Origin: an uncultured Myxococcales bacterium
GTDB taxonomy: Bacteria; Myxococcota_A; UBA9042
Length of the DNA: 64,000 bases
Direction of reading: 5' to 3'
Assembly (NCBI GenBank): GCA_903924465.1
Contig: CAIYBN010000144.1
Span: 334,987 to 398,986, forward strand
Part shown: piece after piece, positions 24,959-32,829 of the stretch
Position numbering within the stretch: position 1 is the first letter of the stretch
Layout: each line of letters opens with the position of its first letter
Position numbers and translations under genes: made by a program
Notes under the pieces: generated by a model
The model's database searches: none
What the model was told of the DNA's origin: nothing
The model's input: the letters and a program-made list of their open reading frames with translations, nothing else

Positions 24959-26776
24959 TCACCGCCACAAGATCGGCCTGCTCAACCACTGTTTGCCGTA
25001 CAGACCCCAGTGCAGAAATTGCCCGGAATCGTTGAGCAACCATGCGCTTTGCGGATCCACGGCGACAGCGCGCATGGTGCCGGTCTGGACCATGCGCGGC
25101 ACGGCCGTCACGTCGGCCTCGGCTTGGCTGCCGGCCACACCACCCCAGCACATGGCGCCGGGTCGCGCGCCTTCCACCAAGCCGCAGGTCTGACTGCCGC
25201 TGGCGACCAGATGTGTCACATTGGACAACCCGACAACAGCGACCGGCAATGGCGAGCGATCGCTGCCGTCCTGCACCCGGCCTTCGAACACGCTGGCGCC
25301 GTTGCCGAGTTGTCCCAGATCGTTGCTGCCCCAGCACAGCACACGCCCGGTTTGGAGACGCGCGCAAAGGTGGTTGCTGCCCGCGACCAGTGCCATCACC
25401 GGTCCCGGCAGCTTGACCTCGACTGGCGTCGGACTGTCGTGAAGCTGGCCATGGCCCAATTGACCAAACGCGCCGTGGCCCCAGCAACGCACGCGTCCGG
25501 GTTTATCCAGCACGCAGGCTGAGTTATCCGTCGTCGCCACCGCGACCGCACCGGAGACACCGGCAATGGTCACAGGCTGACCGGGCTTGCCCGGCGCCGC
25601 GCCGAGCCAGATGCCGGCGTCCGAACGGCCCCAGCAGCGCACCGAACCGTCGCGTTGGACGACGCAGGAAAAGCCGAGGCCGCTGCCCACGCTGGTGGCG
25701 TCGCGCAGGCCGGGAACCGTCATCGGCCGCTCGATGGTGGCACTGCTGCTGCCCACGCCCAAGCCGCCTTCGGCATTGTCGCCCCAACAGCGCACCGCGT
25801 TCGCGCCGCTCGTGCCGCGACTCAGCACGCACGCGCGGTCGTGGGCGATCGCCAGCTGCTCCACATAGCCCAGCCGCAGCACCGGTGTTGGCTTGCCCTG
25901 ATGGCCCAGATCGCCCCAGCACGACACGTTGCCGTTGTCCATGCGCACGCAGCCCAGTCCACCGCCCGCGAACAGCGCGTCCATCGTCGGCAGTTTCGTC
26001 GCCTCTGGCTTGCCCGCCTTGAGCAGCTCCAGGAGCTCGCCGCGGCCGAGCGCACGCGCCAGACTCACCGGGGTCTCTCCCAGGCCGGTCGCCACATCGG
26101 TCTTCGCGCCGCGCGCCAGCAGCGCCGTCAGCAGGTTGTGGGGCGCCGCGCCCGCGCCGACCGGTCCAAACGCGTCCGCTTCCACCGCCAGGTGCAGCGC
26201 CGTCCAGCCGAGTGAATCCGCGGCGTTGACCTGCGTATGTTTGTCGGCCAGCAGCACATCCAGAGCCGCCTGCGCCCGCTGGCTGATCGCCTCGTGAATC
26301 GGCCGCCAGTTGTCCGGCTTGGCCGCCGCGTTCGGATTCGCGCCGTTTTGCAGCAACAACGCGACCACTTGCGGCGATCGCGACTGACAAGCCGCGTGGA
26401 GCGCCGTCCAACCCGCAGCATCCGCCGCCGTCGCGGGCGCGCCATGCGCGAGCAGCATCTCCACAAACGGCATGGCACCGCGCTGGGCGGCCAGTATCAG
26501 CAGGCGCGGATCCTGAGCACGACCGCCAACGTTGAGGAAAATCTCAAAAATCTCCAGCTTGTCCGCTTCAATCGCCGCCAGCAAGGGCGTGACGTGGTTC
26601 TCATTTTCGGCATTCACAATCGCCGCCGCACGCGGGGTCCGCAGTTCCTGACGCAGCAGGTCGATTTGGCCCTGACGGACGAGATCAATCGTCTGATCCG
26701 CCTCAACGGTACTGACGGGCTGGGCCAACGCCACCAGCGGCCACAGCAGCAGAAGCGGGATCAGTTGCCAGCGCAT
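24959..26776 (-). CDS. Secreted ankyrin-repeat / RCC1-repeat fusion protein
   Basis: A 605-residue exported protein of unknown function. A signal peptide (about 1-19, LLLLWPLVALAQP) is followed by about five ankyrin repeats (roughly 25-260, for example AGWTALHAACQSRSPQVVALLL and LGWTALHLAVEADA). These are followed by about six RCC1-type blades from about 270 to the end, each with a CWG motif (VSCWGDLGHQG, VRCWGDNAEGGLG, RCWGRSD, RCWGHGAFGQLG, LCWGSNDLGQLGNG, MCWGG). Both repeat types bind proteins, so an adaptor or adhesin role outside the cytoplasm is likely. It starts 12 bases after the pyruvate kinase stop and is probably co-transcribed with it. Confidence 0.85.
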   Translation of the reverse strand: MRWQLIPLLLLWPLVALAQPVSTVEADQTIDLVRQGQIDLLRQELRTPRAAAIVNAENENHVTPLLAAIEADKLEIFEIFLNVGGRAQDPRLLILAAQRGAMPFVEMLLAHGAPATAADAAGWTALHAACQSRSPQVVALLLQNGANPNAAAKPDNWRPIHEAISQRAQAALDVLLADKHTQVNAADSLGWTALHLAVEADAFGPVGAGAAPHNLLTALLARGAKTDVATGLGETPVSLARALGRGELLELLKAGKPEATKLPTMDALFAGGGLGCVRMDNGNVSCWGDLGHQGKPTPVLRLGYVEQLAIAHDRACVLSRGTSGANAVRCWGDNAEGGLGVGSSSATIERPMTVPGLRDATSVGSGLGFSCVVQRDGSVRCWGRSDAGIWLGAAPGKPGQPVTIAGVSGAVAVATTDNSACVLDKPGRVRCWGHGAFGQLGHGQLHDSPTPVEVKLPGPVMALVAGSNHLCARLQTGRVLCWGSNDLGQLGNGASVFEGRVQDGSDRSPLPVAVVGLSNVTHLVASGSQTCGLVEGARPGAMCWGGVAGSQAEADVTAVPRMVQTGTMRAVAVDPQSAWLLNDSGQFLHWGLYGKQWLSRPILWR

Positions 26777-26788
26777 GGAACCTCCCGT

Positions 26789-28429
26789 TCAGCTCACGCT
26801 TGGAAATTCGATCGTGGTCGACCACGGCACGTCGCCAGATTCCAGCGCGCTGCCCGCCGCGAGCGTGTGGTCCTCGATCAACACCTGCAGCGCGTTCGTG
26901 CCGCCCTTGGGCCAATCGATGCCCGCCGTCACGACGATCGCGTCACCGCGGGTCATGCCGTACTGGCGATAGAGGATTTCCCGCGCGGCGTGGACCATGT
27001 GGTGCAATTTCTCGCGGTCCGCGTCAAAGCCGCTCATCACGACCGGATGAACGCCGAAGTACAAGAGCAGCGCACGCGCCGCGCGGTTGCTGGAGCAGAA
27101 CGCCAGGAGCGGCACGCTTGGACGGTGGCGGCTCAGCCGTTCCGGCGTGCGACCGGTGCGGGTGAAGCAGACGATCGCCTTGGCCGGCAAGTGCTCGGCA
27201 AATTGCACCGCCGTCGCCGAAAAGGCCTCGTTGATGCGGTGCAAGTGCGTGGCGGTCTCGTTGTCAAAGGTCGACAGCGGACTCTTCGGCGTGCGTTTGT
27301 GGATGTCGTGCATCCAAGCTTCCGCCTTGCGGGTGATGCGATCCATGGTGGCCACCACCAGATACGGCCGCAGGCCCACGCTCGTCTCGCCGGACAGCAT
27401 CACCGCGTCGCCGCCGTCCACAATCGCGTTGAACACGTCCGTCGATTCCGCGCGGGTCGGGCTCGGATTGGTGATCATCGACTCCAGCATTTGCGTCGCC
27501 ACAATCACCGGCTTGCCGTGCCGACGCGCCGCCACCACCAGCTGCTTTTGCACCAGCGGCACTTCTTCCACGCCCAGCTGCAGGCCGAGATCACCGCGCG
27601 CCACCATGATGCCGTCGCTGGCTTGCAGGATGCCGTCGATGTGCTCAATCGCCGACAGGGTCTCAATCTTGGCGATCAGCCGAACGTCGCGCTCGCTCGC
27701 CTTGGCATGGGTCTGGATGAACGCGCGCACCTGGTCCACGTCCGCGCGGGTACGCACGAACGAGAGCGCGAGGAAGTCGATGCCTTGCTCGAGACAGAAC
27801 TTCAAGTCGTTCTGATCCTTCTCCGGAAATGGGTCCAGATCCAAATCGATCTCGCGGATCGTGATGCCCTTGCGTGAGCCCAGATGACCCGGCGCCACGA
27901 CCACGCAGCGCACGTAATCCGCTTCCAGCGAAACCGCTTCCACGACGATGTCGCCATCGCCAAACAGCACGCTCGGACGCAGTTGCGGCTTCTGGGCGAT
28001 CAGCTTGCGCAGCGACGTCATCACGCCCTGGCCCAGCGGCTGGGGCAGCGGAATGTGCGGCGGCAGGTTGCCATCGGCATCGGGCGCGTCAGGCACCGTC
28101 ACACCGTCGGGCACGAGCAACACCGTGTGGCCAGCAATCAACTCCAGGCCCTCGTCGGACAGCTTGCCGATCCGCGATTTCGGACCTTGCAGGTCCGCCA
28201 TCACCGCAACCAGCGGCGGCGACAAGCTCGGTACCGGCCGATTCGCCCAGTCCAGGATCGCCTTTTCCTTGGCGTAGTCGGCGTCACAATGGCTCATGTT
28301 GATGCGCAGGACGTCGACACCCGACTCGGTGAGCTTCTCCAGGAACTGCGCGTAGTTCGCCTCTGGACACTTGCCGATCGTCGCCACGATGCGCGTCTGC
28401 CGTGGGTGCCTGCCTTCGTGTCGCTTCAT
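26789..28429 (-). CDS. pyk: Pyruvate kinase
   Basis: Catalyses phosphoenolpyruvate + ADP to pyruvate + ATP, the last step of glycolysis. Start 28429 has GAGGA about eight bases upstream; an ATG 25 codons earlier has no such site. The 546 residues include TRIVATIGKCPEA, RINMSHCD, MADLQGPKSRIG, the metal/phosphate region KIETLSAIEHIDGIL with MVARGDLGLQLG, and ATQMLESMITNPSPTRAESTDV split here as ATQMLESM and PTRAE, followed by DAVMLSGETSVG. An insertion with DAPDADGNLPPHIPLPQP sits in the B-domain region and makes it somewhat longer than the roughly 470-residue type. It heads a pair with the ankyrin-RCC1 gene. Confidence 0.95.
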   Translation of the reverse strand: MKRHEGRHPRQTRIVATIGKCPEANYAQFLEKLTESGVDVLRINMSHCDADYAKEKAILDWANRPVPSLSPPLVAVMADLQGPKSRIGKLSDEGLELIAGHTVLLVPDGVTVPDAPDADGNLPPHIPLPQPLGQGVMTSLRKLIAQKPQLRPSVLFGDGDIVVEAVSLEADYVRCVVVAPGHLGSRKGITIREIDLDLDPFPEKDQNDLKFCLEQGIDFLALSFVRTRADVDQVRAFIQTHAKASERDVRLIAKIETLSAIEHIDGILQASDGIMVARGDLGLQLGVEEVPLVQKQLVVAARRHGKPVIVATQMLESMITNPSPTRAESTDVFNAIVDGGDAVMLSGETSVGLRPYLVVATMDRITRKAEAWMHDIHKRTPKSPLSTFDNETATHLHRINEAFSATAVQFAEHLPAKAIVCFTRTGRTPERLSRHRPSVPLLAFCSSNRAARALLLYFGVHPVVMSGFDADREKLHHMVHAAREILYRQYGMTRGDAIVVTAGIDWPKGGTNALQVLIEDHTLAAGSALESGDVPWSTTIEFPSVS

Positions 28430-28597
28430 CGCCCGTCCTCGTTCCGCGCCGCCCGGCGCCGCTGCCATGCGCGGGATGCTATGCCAATTGACCGATCTGG
28501 CCAACCACGTCCGGTCCGCCCGACGCAGCAGTTTCTGGCGTTTTTACCTTGGCGGCACCACCGTGTCAGACATCTATCGGCCCCGCTCGGAGGTTTC

Positions 28598-29656
28598 ATG
28601 CGTGCTTCGATTTCAATCGGTTCTGTGTTCCTGATGCTGCTGTCAGGGTGTGGCGCGTCTGCAGACGCGACCGGCGGCGGTCTGGAAGACGCGAGTCTGG
28701 ACGACACCAGCGCGCTGGACTCCAGTTCCGCCGACGCCGGCCCCACCGTGGATCAGGCGTGTGCCGCTCTGGCCAAGGCCCGGTGCGCCCTGCTGGACAG
28801 TTGCACCAACGGCGTGGCCATCCAATCCAGCTACGGCGATCTGGCGACGTGTGAAGCCCGACAGTTGCTTGGCTGCCAAATCAACGCCGCCACGTCGAGC
28901 ACCAGCCAGACCGCTGGCACCCTCCAGGCGTGCGCCGACGTTGCGGGCACGACCAGCTGCTGGGATCGCTCGCTCAACCTGCTGCCCGCGCCTTGCGTGC
29001 CGTTGCCCGGCGCCTTGACGGAAGGTCAGGCGTGCATCGCCGCGGCCCAGTGCGCGAGCACGTGGTGCACCATCCAGACCAACGCCGTCAGCGGCGTGTG
29101 CACGGCGTTACCCAAAGCCGGCGACAGCTGCGCGACCACCAGCTGCGGCCGCGGACTGGAGTGCGCCAAGAATACCGCGGGCGCGGAAGTCTGTTTCGAT
29201 CCGCTCGCCGTCGGCGGCGCGTGCGACAAGGACCATCACTGCGGACCCAACGTCATCTGCGTCGGCTTGACCAAGACGGCCGCCGGCGTGTGCAAGGCCA
29301 GGGGCGCAACCGTTGGCGCCGCGTGCGAATCGACCAACAAGACGCTGCCTGATTGCGCGACCAGCTTGGGACTGTTTTGCGACAGCACCGGTCATTGCAA
29401 GGCGGCGACCGCAGCCAAGGACGCCGAAGCATGTGGCATCACCGGCACGGATACGGTCGCGTACTGCGGCGCGGCGGGCACGTGCATCAAGGCAGCGGCC
29501 ACCGACACGGCCGGCGTGTGCAAAGTGCCCGCCGCCGACGGCACAGCGTGTGACAGCGACCCGAGCAAGGGCCCGGATTGCCTCTCGCCGGCCAAATGCG
29601 TGGCGGCGACAAGCGGCAGCACGACCGGGATCTGCACGTTGCCCAAATCCAATTGA
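28598..29656 (+). CDS. Cysteine-rich lipoprotein
   Basis: A 352-residue surface or outer-membrane lipoprotein of unknown function. The start has CGGAGG five bases upstream; the signal ends in LMLLSGC. After an Asp/Ser/Ala-rich linker come about 30 cysteines in short irregular repeats such as GQACIAAAQCASTWC, GDSCATTSCGRGLEC, GGACDKDHHCGPNVIC and GTACDSDPSKGPDC. The pattern is typical of disulfide-rich lipoproteins abundant in myxobacteria and relatives. It is convergent with queE with two bases between stops. No enzymatic motif is visible. Confidence 0.85.
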   Translation: MRASISIGSVFLMLLSGCGASADATGGGLEDASLDDTSALDSSSADAGPTVDQACAALAKARCALLDSCTNGVAIQSSYGDLATCEARQLLGCQINAATSSTSQTAGTLQACADVAGTTSCWDRSLNLLPAPCVPLPGALTEGQACIAAAQCASTWCTIQTNAVSGVCTALPKAGDSCATTSCGRGLECAKNTAGAEVCFDPLAVGGACDKDHHCGPNVICVGLTKTAAGVCKARGATVGAACESTNKTLPDCATSLGLFCDSTGHCKAATAAKDAEACGITGTDTVAYCGAAGTCIKAAATDTAGVCKVPAADGTACDSDPSKGPDCLSPAKCVAATSGSTTGICTLPKSN

Positions 29657-29658
29657 TC

Positions 29659-30306
29659 TCAGACGCCCTTGTCCACGCCCGGCCAAATCAGCTTGTGCAG
29701 CTGCAGCTGCAGCCGCCCTGGCGCGCGTTCGGCCAGCAGCCACGCCGCCAGATCCGCGGGCGCCACCCGTCCCGCCACGGCCGACCACAGCACCTTGGCC
29801 TGACAAGGCGCTAACGGACCGCGCAACGCGTTGAACGCCCAGGCAAAATCCTCGCGACTCGCCACGACAATCTTCAATTCGTCCTGAGGCCGCAACCGCG
29901 CCAGTTCCGGCCACAGGTTGCGCGCCGACTCGCCTGACCCCGGGCATTTCAGATCGGCGATCACGGTCACCCGCGGGTCCAGATGGCTGAAGGCAAAGGC
30001 GCCGGAGGTCTCCAGCAGCACTTCCAAGCCGGTATCGCACAGCGCGGCCAGCAGGAGCGCCGCGTGCTTCTGCGCCAGCGGTTCGCCGCCGGTCACTTCC
30101 ACCAGCGGCACACCGAGTGCGAGGACCTGTTGCACCACATCGGCGATCGCGCGTTTCTCGCCCTTGCCAAACGTATACGCGCTGTCGCACCAGGTGCAGC
30201 GCAGCGGGCAGCCGGCCAGGCGCACGAACGTGCACGGTCGACCGGCGTGCGTCGATTCCCCTTGGATGGACGCGTACAATTCGATCAGGGCAACACTGGC
30301 GCTCAC
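29659..30306 (-). CDS. queE: 7-carboxy-7-deazaguanine synthase (radical SAM)
   Basis: Ring-contracts 6-carboxytetrahydropterin to 7-carboxy-7-deazaguanine in queuosine synthesis. A GTG start at 30306 overlaps the coaX stop as GTGA. The 215 residues begin with LIELYASIQGESTHAG, carry the radical-SAM triad GCPLRCTWCDSAYTF (CxxxCxxC) and EVTGGEPL. The queC, queD and queF genes are not in the window. It is the last gene of a run nadC-birA-coaX-queE in which every junction overlaps by four bases. Confidence 0.92.
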   Translation of the reverse strand: MSASVALIELYASIQGESTHAGRPCTFVRLAGCPLRCTWCDSAYTFGKGEKRAIADVVQQVLALGVPLVEVTGGEPLAQKHAALLLAALCDTGLEVLLETSGAFAFSHLDPRVTVIADLKCPGSGESARNLWPELARLRPQDELKIVVASREDFAWAFNALRGPLAPCQAKVLWSAVAGRVAPADLAAWLLAERAPGRLQLQLHKLIWPGVDKGV

Positions 30307-31136
30307 GCCTTGTGTCCCCGCCGCACAACATGCGGCTCGGGCGAATCGTCGCGGTTGCGTTCGTAGACCATCCGCAGGCCGTCGAGCGTGAGAAATTCCA
30401 GCACTTCGCCAATGCTTTCCGTTTCCTTGGCGATGAGCGGTGCCAGACCGCCGGTCGCGATCACCTGGCACGCCTCGCCCATCGCAGTTTGCAGCCGGGC
30501 GACCAGCCCTTCCACCAGCGCCACGTAGCCGTAGACCAGCCCGGACTGGATCGCCTGCACCGTCGTCCGGCCAATGACGCTCGGCGGGCGAATCACTTCC
30601 ACCCGCGGCAGCTTGGCAGCGCGGGTGAACAACGCGTCGGCGCTGATGCCGATGCCTGGCACGATGACGCCGCCCAGATAGCGGCCCTTGGCGTCGACCA
30701 CGTCGAACGTCGTCGCGGTGCCAAAATCGACAACGATGCACGCGCCCTGGCAGCGTTCGTACGCCGCGATCGCGTTCACAATGCGGTCCGCACCGACTTC
30801 CTTGGGATTGTCGACCAGAATCGGCATGCCCGAACGCGTGCCCGGACCGACGATGACCGGCGCTTTGCCGATGCCGCGCTGGCACACTTCCTCGAACACG
30901 CCGGTGAGCTGCGGCACGACCGAGCCGATAATCGCCTGATCGATCGCCGAGAACGCGAAGCCGCGCTGCTGCAACATCAGGAAGACCGAGGCGAAATACT
31001 CGTCTGCAGTCGAATTGCGACGGCTCTCGATGCGCAAATGGTCGAGCAACTCGCTGCCGCGGTAGATGCCGAGCACGGCGTTGGTGTTGCCGATGTCGAT
31101 GGCGAGCAGGAGTTCGGGGGTGGCGGTGGTCGTCAT
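30303..31136 (-). CDS. coaX: Type III pantothenate kinase
   Basis: Phosphorylates pantothenate, the first step of coenzyme A synthesis; type III enzymes are not inhibited by CoA. Start 31136 overlaps the birA stop as ATGA. The 277 residues show the ASKHA-fold motifs AIDIGNTNAVLGIY (phosphate 1), GADRIVNAIAAYER, VDFGTATTFDVVD (phosphate 2) and GGVIVPGIGISADALFTRAAKLP. The order birA-coaX is common in bacteria, and the neighbours again make cofactors. Confidence 0.95.
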   Translation of the reverse strand: MTTTATPELLLAIDIGNTNAVLGIYRGSELLDHLRIESRRNSTADEYFASVFLMLQQRGFAFSAIDQAIIGSVVPQLTGVFEEVCQRGIGKAPVIVGPGTRSGMPILVDNPKEVGADRIVNAIAAYERCQGACIVVDFGTATTFDVVDAKGRYLGGVIVPGIGISADALFTRAAKLPRVEVIRPPSVIGRTTVQAIQSGLVYGYVALVEGLVARLQTAMGEACQVIATGGLAPLIAKETESIGEVLEFLTLDGLRMVYERNRDDSPEPHVVRRGHKA

Positions 31137-31954
31137 GGCGGGTCCCAAAGGTTGGGGGATCGGGGTCGGTCATCCGGACCGGGGGCGAGAGTTTGCCATG
31201 ATTTTGGGGCGGACGCACGCCACTCACGCTCTCCCTCCACCCGCGCGATCGCGCCCGCATGCACCAGGCGCCCAGCCACGCGCAGGCCGCCGTCATCCGC
31301 CAGACCTTCCAGCTCGCCACGCAGCCCGTCCTGCATCTCCACCACCGCGCCGCGAAACGCCAGACGCGCGTGCAAGTCCACCAGCGGCAGTTGCCCCTGC
31401 TGCGCGGCAAAAGCCTCGACCCGCCGGCGAATCGCATTCGCCAGCCGCGCCGCCACATCCAGAAGATCCTCGCCACTTTCCAGCGCCGCCGCCTGCTCCG
31501 CCATTTCCACCGGCACCCGCTGCACGTTCACACCGATCCCGCACAGCCACCAAGGTCCGGTCGGCGTCTCCAGCCGCTCGCACAGGATGCCACCCAGCTT
31601 GCGCCAGCCATCGCGTTCGACGAACAGGTCATTCGGCCACTTCAGCCGCACGGTTTCGCCCAGCGCTTCCGCCGCCGCCAGGCCTGCCACCAGCGACGTG
31701 CGCGGCCATTTTTCCAGCGACAAGGGCAGCTGCGCGGCGAGCGTCATCAGCACCGCATCGCCCGGTTGGGCATGCCAGCGCGCCCCCGTGCGCCCGCGAC
31801 CCGCCGTCTGTTCGTCCGCAATCGCCAGGTGCCAATGCCCCGCCAAGCCACGGTTGTGCAGCAAATGGTCCGCCAGCGCGGTTTGCGTCGAGTCGCACGT
31901 CGCAAAGTGCAGGATCGGCGCAAAATTGCGCAGTTGCGCAGTCAGCCGGTTCAT
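31133..31954 (-). CDS. birA: Biotin--[acetyl-CoA-carboxylase] ligase, class I (no DNA-binding domain)
   Basis: Attaches biotin to carboxylase carrier domains. The 273 residues start directly with the catalytic domain. Biotinyl-AMP motif GRGRTGARWHAQPGD and substrate motif LKWPNDLFV are intact, with GIGVNV and a C-terminal SH3-like domain after about residue 210. The N-terminal winged helix of regulatory BirA proteins is absent, so it is unlikely to repress the bio genes some 12 kb away. It overlaps nadC upstream and coaX downstream by ATGA. Confidence 0.93.
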   Translation of the reverse strand: MNRLTAQLRNFAPILHFATCDSTQTALADHLLHNRGLAGHWHLAIADEQTAGRGRTGARWHAQPGDAVLMTLAAQLPLSLEKWPRTSLVAGLAAAEALGETVRLKWPNDLFVERDGWRKLGGILCERLETPTGPWWLCGIGVNVQRVPVEMAEQAAALESGEDLLDVAARLANAIRRRVEAFAAQQGQLPLVDLHARLAFRGAVVEMQDGLRGELEGLADDGGLRVAGRLVHAGAIARVEGEREWRASAPKSWQTLAPGPDDRPRSPNLWDPP

Positions 31955-32790
31955 CGTTGGATGCGCAGGGAAAAATCCGCGGCTTCCACGGAATGCGTCA
32001 GCGCGCCGACGGAAATGAAATCCACGCCCGTCGCCGCGACTTCCGGGATCCGCGCCAGCGTCATGTTGCCGCTCGCCTCCAGGATCGCCCGGCCCGCGGT
32101 CTGCAGCACCGCCTGGCGCAGCGTCGCCGTGTCCATGTTGTCCAGCAGCACGACCTCCGCACCCGCCGCCAGCGCTTCTTCCAGGTCGGCCAGCGTCTCC
32201 ACTTCCACTTCCACCCGCAGCAAATGCGACCCGACATGGCGCGCCCGCTGCACCGCGTTCGCCACCGATCCCGCCGCCACCGTGTGATTTTCCTTGACCA
32301 AAATCCCCGCGTCCAGCGCCGTCCGGTGGTTGTGCCCGCCGCCCATGCGCACCGCGTACTTGTCCAGCGCCCGATAGCCCGGCAGCGTCTTGCGCGTGTC
32401 GGCGATTTTCGCCCGGTGCGGCTGCGTGGCAATCACATAGGCGTGCGTGGCGGTCGCGATGCCGGACATGCGCTGCAGGAAATTCAGGGCGATCCGCTCC
32501 GCCGTCAGGATCGACGCCAGCGGCCCGTCCAGCTCGATGACCACCGTTCCGGACGTCACCTGCGCGCCATCGGGCACGGTGCAGCGCACGGCAATTCGTG
32601 GGTCAAAACGCTGCATGACCAGCGCAAAAACCGCGCCACCGCACAACACCGCGTCCGACTTGGCGCGCACCGACGCATGGCCGATGCGCGCCGGATCCAG
32701 CGTCGCCTCCGTGGCGTGGTCACCAGTACCGACATCCTCGGCGAGCGCGAGGTCGATCAGCGTGCGAAGAGCGGGCGTGTCAAACCACAT
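31951..32790 (-). CDS. nadC: Nicotinate-nucleotide pyrophosphorylase (carboxylating)
   Basis: Quinolinate phosphoribosyltransferase, making nicotinate mononucleotide for NAD. Start 32790 has GGAGG five to six bases upstream; a GTG two codons earlier is less likely. The 279 residues contain EDVGTGDHATE, LNFLQRMSGIAT, ADTRKTLPGYRALDKYAVRMGGGHNHR (shown here only as ADTRKT and RMGGGHNHR), ILVKENH and VEVETLADLEEAL with LLDNMD, all active-site segments of the family. It opens the cofactor run with birA, coaX and queE. Confidence 0.95.
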   Translation of the reverse strand: MWFDTPALRTLIDLALAEDVGTGDHATEATLDPARIGHASVRAKSDAVLCGGAVFALVMQRFDPRIAVRCTVPDGAQVTSGTVVIELDGPLASILTAERIALNFLQRMSGIATATHAYVIATQPHRAKIADTRKTLPGYRALDKYAVRMGGGHNHRTALDAGILVKENHTVAAGSVANAVQRARHVGSHLLRVEVEVETLADLEEALAAGAEVVLLDNMDTATLRQAVLQTAGRAILEASGNMTLARIPEVAATGVDFISVGALTHSVEAADFSLRIQR

Positions 32791-32829
32791 AGGCACCTCC
32801 AGGGGCGGCTATCCTAGCCTTGGAGCCCG

